Source: JBPRGG01 sp051418075 (GTDB taxonomy: Bacteria > Bacteroidota > Bacteroidia > Cytophagales > Cyclobacteriaceae). From it: a DNA stretch of 64,000 nt. Made by a program: the position numbers and the translations under genes. Under the pieces are notes generated by a model. The model did no database searches. It had not been told where the DNA came from and was given only the letters and a program-made list of their open reading frames with translations. Position 1 is the first letter of the stretch; every line of letters starts with the position of its first letter. Of the stretch, positions 9,385 to 17,849 are shown in pieces. The stretch covers positions 7,146-71,145 of the forward strand of contig JBPRGG010000099.1 in assembly GCA_051418075.1 (NCBI GenBank), in the 5' to 3' direction.

Positions 9385-9423
9385 CGTAACTAACATAATT
9401 TGGAATGTTGAGATAAATCTGGA

Positions 9424-9984
9424 TTACACCTTCATGATTTCATCTTCTTTTTGAGCGCTTAGCTCATCAATTCTGGCTACATATTTATCAGTAAATTCCT
9501 GGATCTCTGTTTCTGCTCTTTTCTCCTCATCCTCAGAAAGACCTTCCTTCAGCAGACTTTTAATATTGTGCAAACTGTCTTTTCTCACATTCCTGATGCT
9601 GATTTTTCCGTTTTCAGCTTCTGCTTTTACCTGTTTTACCAGAGATTTTCTTCTTTCTTCGGTAAGAGGTGGTATGTTTAGACGGATCAGCTCCCCATCA
9701 TTTTGAGGATTTAGACCTAAATCGCTATTGATAATGGCTCTTTCAACATCTCCTAATATCTTTTTTTCCCACGGCTTTATCACTAAAGAGCGGGCATCCG
9801 GGGTATTTATTGAAGCTACCTGATTTATTGGGGTGGGATTGCCATAGTATTCTACCATGATACCATCCAGCATACTAGGCATTGCTTTACCAGCCCTTAT
9901 CCGGGAAAACTCCTGTTGCGTATGTGCTACAGATTTTTGCATCAACTCTTTGGCTTCTTCTAAATATAGATTTAATTCTTCCAT
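9424..9984 (-). CDS. frr: Ribosome recycling factor
   Basis: Works with EF-G to split post-termination ribosomes. The 186 aa sequence shows the canonical RRF landmarks: FSRIRAGKAMPSMLDGIMVEYYG near the N-terminus, PWEKK, LGLNPQNDGELIRLNIPPLTEERR in the centre, and IRNVRKDS before the C-terminal helix. It lies 20 bases downstream of pyrH on the same strand, the usual pyrH-frr pair, and is followed by a terminator. Confidence 0.97.
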   Translation of the reverse strand: MEELNLYLEEAKELMQKSVAHTQQEFSRIRAGKAMPSMLDGIMVEYYGNPTPINQVASINTPDARSLVIKPWEKKILGDVERAIINSDLGLNPQNDGELIRLNIPPLTEERRKSLVKQVKAEAENGKISIRNVRKDSLHNIKSLLKEGLSEDEEKRAETEIQEFTDKYVARIDELSAQKEDEIMKV

Positions 9985-10004
9985 AGTTTTATTTTTTAGT
10001 TGAA

Positions 10005-10709
10005 TTAATGAACAAATGTGCCAACAGCCTCACCCATGATCAATTTATATAAGTTACCTGGTTTATTCATGTCAAATATATGGATCGGCAGGTTGTTTTC
10101 CTGGCAGAGTGTGAACGCAGTCATATCCATCACCGACAAGCCTTTTTGGTATACCTCCTGAAAAGTAATGTCGGAATACCTGGTAGCAGTAGGATCTTTT
10201 TCGGGATCGGCCGAATATACACCATCTACCCGGGTCCCTTTCAATACCACTTCTGCCTCAACCTCTATGGCTCTGAGACTGGCTGTTGAATCGGTGGTAA
10301 AATACGGATTTCCTATGCCGGCACCAAATATGACAATCCTTCCTTTCTCCAGATGTCTGATGGCCCTTCTTCTGATGAATGGTTCACAAACCTGCTCTAT
10401 ACGAAAGCCAGACATGAGCCTGGTGAACAAGCCGATATTCTCTAAAGCACTTTGCAAGGCCATGGCATTTATGACCGTGGCCAGCATACCCATGTAGTCT
10501 CCTTGTACCCGGCTTATTCCCACACTATCCGCCTGAACTCCCCGAAAAATATTGCCTCCGCCAATCACAATGGCCAATTCCAGACCCAGGTCCTTTACTT
10601 TTTTAATTTCCTGGGCATACTGTTCCAGGCGATCGGCATCAATGCCATACTGTTTCTTACCCATTAGTGCCTCACCACTGAGTTTGAGCAAAATTCTTTG
10701 ATATTTCAT
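10005..10709 (-). CDS. pyrH: Uridylate kinase (UMP kinase)
   Basis: Bacterial hexameric UMP kinase of the amino-acid-kinase fold (234 aa), converting UMP to UDP for RNA and UDP-sugar synthesis. The N-terminus YQRILLKLSGEALMG is diagnostic and the IVIGGGNIFRG loop follows. The ITFQEVYQKGLSVMDMTAFTLC region and the IHIFDMNKPGNL ending are also typical. It is first in the pyrH-frr unit. A good -7-like box (TATCTTTG read on the minus strand, 10738-10745) lies upstream, but I see no convincing -33 partner. Confidence 0.97.
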   Translation of the reverse strand: MKYQRILLKLSGEALMGKKQYGIDADRLEQYAQEIKKVKDLGLELAIVIGGGNIFRGVQADSVGISRVQGDYMGMLATVINAMALQSALENIGLFTRLMSGFRIEQVCEPFIRRRAIRHLEKGRIVIFGAGIGNPYFTTDSTASLRAIEVEAEVVLKGTRVDGVYSADPEKDPTATRYSDITFQEVYQKGLSVMDMTAFTLCQENNLPIHIFDMNKPGNLYKLIMGEAVGTFVH

Positions 10710-10775
10710 CTATAATAGTTGTTCTGGTAAATCTAAACAAAGATACAAGGGCTGATTATATTTCTATAGGTTTTT

Positions 10776-11294
10776 TTAAAATTGTATTAAAATTTGATTT
10801 TTTTCCACCGTTTCACCTTTTGTTATCAGGATCTTAGCTACAGTACCCTCACCCGGGGATTTTATTACATTTTCCATTTTCATGGCGTTCAATATTAGCA
10901 ATTGGTCTCCCTTTTTTACCTGATCCCCTGCATTCACCATTATTTCCAGGATCATTCCCGGCATAGGTGCCACAATATCGTTGATCTTTTTATCAACTAC
11001 CTGGTTTAATCCCATTTTATTAAGGAGTTGATCAAACTGATCCTCCACTTTTAACTCAAAAACTTCTCCATTGATCTTAACCAGAAATGTTTTTTTTTGC
11101 ATATCTGAATTTAATAGTTCTGCCCGGTAACCATAACCGTCCCAAATGATATGAAAATAATTTTCTCTGATCCTGACAATATCAAGTTTGGTCTGGCGGT
11201 TATTTAAAATAGCTGAATTTGGATTGATTTTTGTTTCAAATTCCCGGATTTCAGCTTTTTCATTTAAGTAAGGTTTTACGTGTACCTTATACAT
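10776..11294 (-). CDS. Biotin carboxyl carrier protein of an acyl-CoA (propionyl/acetyl-CoA) carboxylase
   Basis: 172 aa protein with a C-terminal biotinyl/lipoyl domain. The biotin-accepting lysine is K139 in AMKME, flanked by the usual PMPGMILEI and GDQLLILNAMK strands. The N-terminal 90 residues are a poorly conserved docking region, as in stand-alone Bacteroidota carriers. It should shuttle carboxybiotin between a biotin carboxylase and a carboxyltransferase. No accC-type gene is adjacent. A carboxyltransferase beta subunit is encoded about 40 kb away at 51606 and could be its partner. Acetyl- versus propionyl-CoA specificity is not readable from this subunit. Confidence 0.88.
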   Translation of the reverse strand: MYKVHVKPYLNEKAEIREFETKINPNSAILNNRQTKLDIVRIRENYFHIIWDGYGYRAELLNSDMQKKTFLVKINGEVFELKVEDQFDQLLNKMGLNQVVDKKINDIVAPMPGMILEIMVNAGDQVKKGDQLLILNAMKMENVIKSPGEGTVAKILITKGETVEKNQILIQF

Positions 11295-11374
11295 AACAAA
11301 GATATTTAGGTAAAAAACTTAAATATATTATATTTGAAAATCAAAATAATATTTGCAATAATTATTCAGGGCTA

Positions 11375-13906
11375 ATGCTTAAAAATTCATTAAATATATT
11401 AAAAATTTACTTTATAGTACTGATTTTATCGGCCTGTAAAGTAAATAATCCTGTTGCTACCACATCTTCTGAAGTCGAAACTTTGCCATCTGCTGAAGAA
11501 GATTCAGTGTTTTATGTTCCTCCCACTCAGGTTTACCGGGCTGAAAAAACCAGGTTGCATGATTTGTTGCATACCAGGTTAGATGTTAGTTTTAGCTGGT
11601 CTAAAAAGTATTTATTTGGTACCGCAACACTTGAATTGACCCCTTACTTCTTCCCCCAGGACAAACTGGTTTTGGATGCCAAAAATTTTGATATTCACCA
11701 GGTCTTGTTGTTGACACCGGAGGGAAACAAATCGCTGGAGTATGAATATGATCTGGAAAAAATAGCTATTAATCTTGACCGGGAATATCAAAAAGGTGAA
11801 AAATATTTAATAGAAATTGATTACACGGCCAAGCCTTATGAAAGAGAAGCCGGAGGCAGTACTGCCATTACCTCAGACAGAGGCTTATACTTTATAAATG
11901 CAGATGGATCTGACCCGCACAAGCCCCAGCAAATATGGACCCAGGGAGAAACAGAAGCTAGTTCCTGTTGGTTCCCTACCATTGATGCGCCCAATGAAAG
12001 AACCACCCAGGAAATGCTGATTACTGTAGATGATAGGTTTGAAACCCTATCCAACGGCTTGTTGATATCTTCTTCTCACAACCAGGATGGAACCCGAACC
12101 GATTACTGGAAAATGGATCTGCCTCACGCTCCTTACTTATTTATGATGGCTATTGGGGAATTTGCTATAGTACAGGACCAATGGGAGGGAATGGAAGTCA
12201 GTTATTATGTGGAGCCGGAATATGAGCCGTATGCCCGGGATATATTTGGACATACTCCTGAGATGTTATCGTTCTTTTCAGAAAAATTAGGCTATAAATA
12301 TCCCTGGTCAAAATATGCTCAGGTAGTGGTCAGGGATTATGTGTCAGGGGCTATGGAAAATACAACAGCCTCTGTTTTCATGGAAGACCTGCAGGTGGAT
12401 AGCCGGGAATTACTGGACTATCACTGGGATGGGATCATTGCCCATGAATTATTTCACCAATGGATCGGAGACCTGGTAACCTGCGAATCATGGGCTAATT
12501 TGACACTTAATGAAGCTTTTGCCAATTACAGTGAGTACCTGTGGTTTGAGTACAAATACGGTAAGGATGAGGCAGATTACCATGGTTTACAGGAACTGCA
12601 GCAGTACCTGCAGGAATCAGAAAGTAAGCAGGTAGACCTTATACGTTTTCACTACGACCACCGGGAGGATATGTTTGACAGCCATTCTTATGCTAAAGGT
12701 GGCAGGATTTTACACATGCTGAGGAGCTATTTGGGTGATGATGCTTTTTTTCAGTCCCTGCAATATTATATTAAGGAAAATGCCTATTCCGATGTGGAAG
12801 TTCATGATCTGAGACTGGCTTTTGAGGAAGTGACCGGGCAGGACCTGAATTGGTTCTTCAATCAATGGTTCCTGGACAAAGGGCATCCCCAGCTAAAAGT
12901 GAGACACAACTATCAGGATGGTAACCTGAAAGTCGAGATCTGGCAAATGCAGGATTTCCAGGAAACACCGCTTTACAAACTGCCGTTGGATCTGGCTATC
13001 TGGCAGGGAGATAAAAAGATCACCTATTCCTTAATGATAGAAGATGCTTACCAGCAGTTCAATTTTCCGGTAGACCAGCAACCGGATTTATTCCTTTTTG
13101 ATGCCAAACAGCAGTTACTGGCTGAAATTGACCACCCCAAAACCCGGAAGGAATATTTGTTTCAATATCGAAAAGTAAATCAATTTTTAGCCCGATACCA
13201 GGCCATTGATTATCTTAAGAATGATCCGCATAAGAATGCTGAAATATTGCTGGAAGCCCTAAATGATTCATCATGGGTGATCAGGCAGATGGCCATTAAT
13301 GCTTTTGATGGATATGTAGGTGATCAGTTTGTTAAAATGGAACAGCAACTGATTGATTTGGCTAAAGAGGATGGTCATTCCATGGTAAGAGCTGATGCTA
13401 TTAGTGTTTTATCGTCATTTAATGTGAATAAATACACAGACTTGTATAATGAAACATTAAACGATTCCTCCTATGCTGTACTGGGCATCACATTGGTTGC
13501 ACTGAGTGATTCCGACACAAAAGACAAACTGGATATTTTCAATAGGTTTGAGCATTTAAACAACGTGAACGTTTTTTTACCGATTGCTAATTACTATGTA
13601 GAGCAAAAGCAGTATAAAAAATATGACTGGTTTACCAGAAAGATAGGCCTGTTGAATGGAACAGATCTTTGGTATATGCTTCAATATTTCGGCGAGTTTC
13701 TGATGAATGCTCCCAATCCTCAGAAAATGGAAGGTGTGGCCATTCTGGAGGAAAATGCCAGGCACAATAAATCCTATTTTGTAAGGCTGGCTGCTTACCA
13801 GGCCCTGGGATTACTGGATGTAGATGGGATTGACAAGCTGCGTGAAGATATTCGCAGGAATGAGAAAGATTACCGGCTGAATCAGATCTATTCCAACATC
13901 AATTGA
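11375..13906 (+). CDS. M1-family metallo-aminopeptidase lipoprotein
   Basis: Zinc aminopeptidase of the gluzincin M1 family (843 aa). The zinc site is H357-E358-x-x-H361 in HELFHQW with E380 in NEAFANYSE exactly 18 residues later. The substrate-binding GAMEN motif is at 325-329. A lipoprotein signal with lipobox LSAC (C21) predicts export and membrane anchoring, so it would trim peptides in the periplasm or at the surface. After the catalytic domain (to about residue 530) the C-terminal part looks like helical HEAT-type repeats. It is divergent from the biotin carrier gene. Confidence 0.93.
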   Translation: MLKNSLNILKIYFIVLILSACKVNNPVATTSSEVETLPSAEEDSVFYVPPTQVYRAEKTRLHDLLHTRLDVSFSWSKKYLFGTATLELTPYFFPQDKLVLDAKNFDIHQVLLLTPEGNKSLEYEYDLEKIAINLDREYQKGEKYLIEIDYTAKPYEREAGGSTAITSDRGLYFINADGSDPHKPQQIWTQGETEASSCWFPTIDAPNERTTQEMLITVDDRFETLSNGLLISSSHNQDGTRTDYWKMDLPHAPYLFMMAIGEFAIVQDQWEGMEVSYYVEPEYEPYARDIFGHTPEMLSFFSEKLGYKYPWSKYAQVVVRDYVSGAMENTTASVFMEDLQVDSRELLDYHWDGIIAHELFHQWIGDLVTCESWANLTLNEAFANYSEYLWFEYKYGKDEADYHGLQELQQYLQESESKQVDLIRFHYDHREDMFDSHSYAKGGRILHMLRSYLGDDAFFQSLQYYIKENAYSDVEVHDLRLAFEEVTGQDLNWFFNQWFLDKGHPQLKVRHNYQDGNLKVEIWQMQDFQETPLYKLPLDLAIWQGDKKITYSLMIEDAYQQFNFPVDQQPDLFLFDAKQQLLAEIDHPKTRKEYLFQYRKVNQFLARYQAIDYLKNDPHKNAEILLEALNDSSWVIRQMAINAFDGYVGDQFVKMEQQLIDLAKEDGHSMVRADAISVLSSFNVNKYTDLYNETLNDSSYAVLGITLVALSDSDTKDKLDIFNRFEHLNNVNVFLPIANYYVEQKQYKKYDWFTRKIGLLNGTDLWYMLQYFGEFLMNAPNPQKMEGVAILEENARHNKSYFVRLAAYQALGLLDVDGIDKLREDIRRNEKDYRLNQIYSNIN

Positions 13907-13987
13907 AACCCCTGAGACGGGAAGATATATAGCCTAAGGATTACCCTTAAAAGCACTAAAATTTATTACATCTTTTTTTGATAAAAG

Positions 13988-14018
13988 TTTGAATATAACG
14001 AAAAACAATATAATTTTG
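13988..14018 (+). promoter_or_regulatory. Consensus Bacteroidota promoter for the tRNA-Tyr/Gly/Thr-tuf unit
   Basis: TTTG at 13988-13991, exactly 19 bases, then TAATTTTG at 14011-14018. This is a perfect TTTG-N19-TAnnTTTG match about 75 bases upstream of the first tRNA. No terminator is visible between the three tRNAs and tuf, so the promoter likely drives all four. Confidence 0.75.
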
Positions 14019-14094
14019 CAATCCCTTTCCACAAGGCCTAATCAAAAGGGTATCAGGGCAAGGGTAAAGTTCTTTAGATATTGATGTTATAAAC

Positions 14095-14177
14095 GGGGGG
14101 ATACCAAAGTGGCCAACTGGGGCAGACTGTAAATCTGCTGGCGAATGCCTTCGTAGGTTCGAATCCTGCTCCCCCCA
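14095..14177 (+). tRNA. tRNA-Tyr (GTA)
   Basis: 83-base class II tRNA with a long variable arm. The acceptor GGGGGGA (14095-14101) pairs with TCCCCCC (14170-14176), the discriminator is A14177, and the T loop is GGTTCGAATCC. The anticodon GTA is at 14129-14131. CCA is not encoded. Confidence 0.96.
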
Positions 14178-14275
14178 CATTTTTATCACAGGATTTGTTA
14201 ATGTTTTTAATCCCTGAATCTTACTTGGGTTTTAGGGAACTTTTCTGACAGATCTTGATATTTAAATTATAACAA

Positions 14276-14348
14276 GCGGGCGTAGCTCAGTTGGTAGAGC
14301 GACAGCCTTCCAAGCTGTAGGTCGCGGGTTCGAGCCTCGTCGCCCGCT
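14276..14348 (+). tRNA. tRNA-Gly (TCC)
   Basis: 73 bases. The acceptor GCGGGCG (14276-14282) pairs with CGCCCGC (14341-14347) and the discriminator is T14348. The D arm is AGCTCAGTTGGTAGAGC and the T loop GGTTCGAGCC. The anticodon TCC is at 14309-14311. CCA is not encoded. Confidence 0.97.
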
Positions 14349-14372
14349 CTGTTTAAGTATCCAGATTTCTTG

Positions 14373-14444
14373 GCCGATGTAGCTCAGTGGTAGAGTACTT
14401 CCTTGGTAAGGAAGGGGTCACGGGTTCAAATCCCGTCATTGGCT
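14373..14444 (+). tRNA. tRNA-Thr (GGT)
   Basis: 72 bases. The acceptor GCCGATG (14373-14379) pairs with CATTGGC (14437-14443) with one G-T wobble. The anticodon GGT is at 14405-14407 in loop TTGGTAA. It sits 65 bases before tuf. The order Tyr-Gly-Thr-tuf is the same as in the E. coli tufB operon. Confidence 0.97.
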
Positions 14445-14509
14445 CGACTTTTAAGGTGAAATTTAATATTATTAACTAATTTTATAACTAAACATAAGAA
14501 TTTTCAGAT

Positions 14510-15697
14510 ATGGCTAAAGAAACCTTTGACCGTTCAAAGCCGCACGTTAATATCGGTACAATTGGACACGTTGACCACGGCAAAACTACTTTAACAGCTG
14601 CGATTACTAAGATTCTTAGTGAAAAAGGTCTTGCTGACTTTAAAGAATTCTCTTCTATTGACAATGCTCCAGAGGAAAAAGAAAGAGGTATCACTATAAA
14701 CACGGCGCACGTTGAGTATCAAACAGAAAAAAGACATTACGCACACGTAGACTGTCCCGGTCACGCTGACTATGTAAAGAACATGGTTACTGGTGCGGCT
14801 CAGATGGATGGTGCCATTCTGGTGGTTGCCGCTACTGACGGACCTATGCCTCAAACCAGAGAACACATTCTTCTGGCTCGGCAGGTAGGTGTTCCTGCAT
14901 TGGTGGTGTTCATGAATAAAGTTGACCTTGTAGATGATCCAGAATTGTTAGAACTGGTTGAAATGGAAGTTAGAGAACTGCTCAGCTTCTACGAATTCCC
15001 TGGTGATGACATTCCGGTTATTCAGGGTTCTGCCTTGGGTGGATTGAATGGTGAGCCTCAATGGGTGGACAAGATCATGGAATTGATGGATGCTGTTGAT
15101 GACTATATTCCTTTACCTGAAAGGTTGGTTGACAAAGACTTCCTGATGCCGGTAGAAGATGTATTCTCTATCACAGGTCGGGGAACTGTGGCTACAGGTA
15201 GGATTGAAAGAGGTGTGATCAAAACTGGTGATCCGGTAGATATCCTAGGAATGGGTGCTGAAAACATGAAATCCACAGTTACAGGGGTTGAAATGTTTAG
15301 AAAGATCCTTGACAGGGGAGAAGCTGGAGACAATACAGGATTATTATTGAGAGGTATAGAAAAAACCGATATCAAGAGAGGTATGGTTATTTGTAAGCCT
15401 GGTTCAGTTAATCCTCATGCTCATTTCAAAGCAGAAGTTTATGTATTATCCAAAGAGGAAGGTGGTCGTCATACTCCGTTCTTTAATAAGTATCGTCCCC
15501 AATTTTACCTGCGAACTACGGACGTAACCGGAGAGATTAAATTACCGGAGGGCGTTGAAATGGTGATGCCTGGTGATAACATAACTATCGAGGTAACCCT
15601 GATCAATAAAGTAGCTATGGAAAAAGGATTGCGTTTCGCTATCCGTGAAGGTGGTAGAACAGTTGGAGCCGGACAGGTTACGGAGATCTTAGACTAA
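14510..15697 (+). CDS. tuf: Elongation factor Tu
   Basis: Delivers aminoacyl-tRNA to the ribosome as a GTP complex. 395 aa, the normal length. The P-loop GHVDHGKT is at residues 19-26, switch I has the ERGITINTAHVEY segment, G3 is DCPGHADYV, and NKVD and SAL form G4/G5. Domains II and III follow, ending in the family-typical REGGRTVGAGQV. It is probably co-transcribed with the upstream tRNAs. It is followed by strong hairpins before tRNA-Trp. No second tuf copy is seen in this window. Confidence 0.99.
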   Translation: MAKETFDRSKPHVNIGTIGHVDHGKTTLTAAITKILSEKGLADFKEFSSIDNAPEEKERGITINTAHVEYQTEKRHYAHVDCPGHADYVKNMVTGAAQMDGAILVVAATDGPMPQTREHILLARQVGVPALVVFMNKVDLVDDPELLELVEMEVRELLSFYEFPGDDIPVIQGSALGGLNGEPQWVDKIMELMDAVDDYIPLPERLVDKDFLMPVEDVFSITGRGTVATGRIERGVIKTGDPVDILGMGAENMKSTVTGVEMFRKILDRGEAGDNTGLLLRGIEKTDIKRGMVICKPGSVNPHAHFKAEVYVLSKEEGGRHTPFFNKYRPQFYLRTTDVTGEIKLPEGVEMVMPGDNITIEVTLINKVAMEKGLRFAIREGGRTVGAGQVTEILD

Positions 15698-15719
15698 TCT
15701 ATTCAAGCATATAGAAAGG

Positions 15720-15755
15720 AAATGCGTTTCTGGAAATTTTTTCAGAAACGCATTT
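15720..15755 (+). terminator. Perfect 13-bp hairpin after tuf
   Basis: AAATGCGTTTCTG (15720-15732) and CAGAAACGCATTT (15743-15755) are perfectly complementary around a 10-base loop that contains the T run. No T tract follows the stem, so it may be an RNA-processing or mRNA-protecting hairpin rather than, or as well as, a terminator. Confidence 0.6.
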
Positions 15756-15758
15756 GTC

Positions 15759-15804
15759 TGTTTGCACATTTTTTAATAAATTTGCAAACATTTTTCGAAA
15801 ATGT
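15759..15804 (+). terminator. Second and third hairpins between tuf and tRNA-Trp
   Basis: TGTTTGC (15759-15765) pairs with GCAAACA (15784-15790), followed immediately by TTTTT, a plausible intrinsic terminator with a long loop. A short near-palindrome (ACATTTT / AAAATGT, 15788-15804) overlaps its end. Both lie just before tRNA-Trp and could also direct tRNA 5' processing. Confidence 0.45.
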
Positions 15805-15811
15805 GAATTTT

Positions 15812-15884
15812 ACGGGTGTAGCTCAATTGGTAGAGTAGTGGTCTCCAAAACCATTGGCTGGGAGTTCGAGTCTCTCCACCCGTG
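15812..15884 (+). tRNA. tRNA-Trp (CCA)
   Basis: 73 bases. The acceptor ACGGGTG (15812-15818) pairs with CACCCGT (15877-15883) and the discriminator is G15884. The anticodon CCA is at 15845-15847 in loop CTCCAAA. It lies 18 bases before secE, the usual tuf-trpT-secE arrangement in this phylum. Confidence 0.97.
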
Positions 15885-15902
15885 CTAATATAGAGGATAA
15901 AT

Positions 15903-16100
15903 ATGTTGTTGAAATTGAAATCATTTGTTCTGGACTCTTATAATGAGTTAAGAAATAAAGTTTCCTGGCCCAAATACAGTGAGTTGCAGAATAGTTCTAT
16001 TTTAGTGCTGGTTGCCTCATTGATCTTTGCCTTGATCATTGGCCTCATAGACTTAGCTTTCAGGGGCTTATTACAGGAATGGTTTTATCAAGTATTTTAA
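15903..16100 (+). CDS. secE: Preprotein translocase subunit SecE
   Basis: 65 aa single-span inner-membrane protein that clamps SecY. The amphipathic segment SYNELRNKVSWPKYSELQNSS precedes one hydrophobic helix (about residues 30-52), the minimal SecE form. SecY is encoded in this window at 40040. It is followed by nusG as in most bacteria. Confidence 0.94.
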   Translation: MLLKLKSFVLDSYNELRNKVSWPKYSELQNSSILVLVASLIFALIIGLIDLAFRGLLQEWFYQVF

Positions 16101-16125
16101 AATATAATTAAATGCATCAGGTCTG

Positions 16126-16683
16126 ATGGGTGAGTTGAAATGGTATGTAGTAAGAGTTGTTAGTGGTCAGGAAAAGAAGATCAAATCTTATCTTGAAACT
16201 GAAATAACTCGACAAAATTTGCAGGATTTCATTCCTCAGGTTTTAATCCCTTCAGAAAAGGTTTACGAAATGCGCAATGGAAAAAAGCGGGTAAGAGAGA
16301 GAAACTTTTTTCCTGGTTATGTGCTGGTATCAGCCGATTTAACCAATGGTGAGGCTTATCATTTGGTAAATAGTATTCCTGGCGTGATTGGATTTTTAGG
16401 GGCCAGTGGTGGTAGCAACGCCAAAACTCCTGTGCCTTTGCGCCAATCTGAAATTAATCGGATTTTGGGTAAGGTAGATGAAGTGGATGAATTTGAAGAA
16501 AAGCTGGACACACCTTTTATAGTTGGAGAAACCGTAAAGGTAATGGACGGACCATTCAGTGGATTTACAGGAAATGTAGAAGAGGTATTTGAGGAAAGGA
16601 AAAAACTGAATGTTATGGTCAAGATTTTTGGCCGAAATACTCCGGTAGAATTAAATTATATGCAAGTAGAAAAATTAGAATAG
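16126..16683 (+). CDS. nusG: Transcription antitermination/elongation factor NusG
   Basis: 185 aa. The NGN domain (residues 1-115) begins KWYVVRVVSGQEKKIKSYLE and contains the RNFFPGYVLV RNA-polymerase-binding segment. The KOW domain (about 130-185) has VGETVKVMDGPFSGFTGNVEEV, which in other bacteria contacts S10 or Rho. NusG couples RNA polymerase to the leading ribosome. Just upstream is TATTTTAAAATATAAT (16093-16108), also present before rpoC. Confidence 0.97.
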   Translation: MGELKWYVVRVVSGQEKKIKSYLETEITRQNLQDFIPQVLIPSEKVYEMRNGKKRVRERNFFPGYVLVSADLTNGEAYHLVNSIPGVIGFLGASGGSNAKTPVPLRQSEINRILGKVDEVDEFEEKLDTPFIVGETVKVMDGPFSGFTGNVEEVFEERKKLNVMVKIFGRNTPVELNYMQVEKLE

Positions 16684-16690
16684 CAAACAA

Positions 16691-17134
16691 ATGGCTAAAG
16701 AAATAAGTGGTTACTTGAAGTTGCAGATAAAAGGAGGGGCTGCAAACCCTTCTCCCCCGGTAGGTCCGGCATTGGGTAGTAAGGGTCTCAATATCATGGA
16801 GTTTTGTAAGCAGTTTAATGCCAGAACTCAGGAAAAAGCAGGAGTTTTACTGCCTGTTTTAATTACGATATTCAAAGACAAATCCTTTAGTTTTGTAGTT
16901 AAGACGCCGCCGGCGCCCGTATTAATTATGGAAGCGGCCAAGCAAAAAAAGGGATCGGCTGAACCTAACCGGAATAAGGTGGGATCGATCTCCTGGGATC
17001 AGGTGAAAGAAATTGCCGAAACCAAGATGCCGGATTTAAATGCATTTAAAGTAGAATCTGCCATGAGGATGGTAGCTGGTACTGCCAGAAGTATGGGTAT
17101 CCGTGTAACCGGAGCTGCACCCTGGGAAAGTTAA
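16691..17134 (+). CDS. rplK: 50S ribosomal protein L11
   Basis: 147 aa. The N-terminal domain carries the NPSPPVGPALGSKGLN proline-rich loop that, with 23S rRNA helices 43-44, forms the GTPase-associated centre and thiopeptide site. The C-terminal RNA-binding domain ends MRMVAGTARSMGIRV. It starts 7 bases after nusG. Confidence 0.98.
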   Translation: MAKEISGYLKLQIKGGAANPSPPVGPALGSKGLNIMEFCKQFNARTQEKAGVLLPVLITIFKDKSFSFVVKTPPAPVLIMEAAKQKKGSAEPNRNKVGSISWDQVKEIAETKMPDLNAFKVESAMRMVAGTARSMGIRVTGAAPWES

Positions 17135-17148
17135 AAGAAAATCAAGCA

Positions 17149-17847
17149 ATGGGTAAATTAACAAAAAAACAAAAAGTTGCGTTAGGTAAATATGATCCTA
17201 CTCAGGATTATCCGCTTGATCAGGCTTCAAACCTGGTGAAGGAAGTGAATTATTCTAAATTTGACGCATCCGTTGACATAGATGTCCGGTTAGGGGTGGA
17301 TCCCCGAAAAGCCGATCAGATGGTTAGAGGCGTAGTGGCACTGCCCCATGGCACAGGAAAAGAAATGAAGGTACTGGTACTGTGTACCCCTGACAAAGAG
17401 CAGGAAGCCAAAGATGCCGGAGCTGATTTTGTAGGGCTGGATGAGTTTATTCAGAAGATACAAGATGGCTGGACTGATGTAGACGTGATCATTACGATGC
17501 CCACTGTAATGGCAAAGGTAGGTAAATTAGGTAGAATTCTTGGTCCTCGTGGACTAATGCCTAACCCTAAAGCCGGAACCGTTACTATGGATATTGGCAA
17601 GGCAGTGCAAGAAGTTAAATCAGGTAAGATCGATTTCAAGGTAGATAAGTTTGGAATCATTCATACCAGCGTAGGAAAAGTTTCCTTTACACCTGATAAA
17701 ATTTTAGAAAATGCACGTGAGGTGATCCAAACATTGGCAAAGTTAAAACCAGCATCTGCTAAAGGTACTTATTTCAGAAGTATCCATTTGTCAAGTACAA
17801 TGAGTCCCAGTATTTCGATTGATAAAAACAGTATACCAGGAATATAG
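17149..17847 (+). CDS. rplA: 50S ribosomal protein L1
   Basis: 232 aa, normal length. It forms the mobile L1 stalk at the E site and, in many bacteria, represses its own mRNA. The signature MGKLTKKQKVALGKYDP start, the HGTGKEMKVLVL strand and GRILGPRGLMPNPKAGTV are all present. The rplK-rplA spacing is 14 bases and rplJ begins 2 bases after its stop. Confidence 0.98.
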   Translation: MGKLTKKQKVALGKYDPTQDYPLDQASNLVKEVNYSKFDASVDIDVRLGVDPRKADQMVRGVVALPHGTGKEMKVLVLCTPDKEQEAKDAGADFVGLDEFIQKIQDGWTDVDVIITMPTVMAKVGKLGRILGPRGLMPNPKAGTVTMDIGKAVQEVKSGKIDFKVDKFGIIHTSVGKVSFTPDKILENAREVIQTLAKLKPASAKGTYFRSIHLSSTMSPSISIDKNSIPGI

Positions 17848-17849
17848 TC

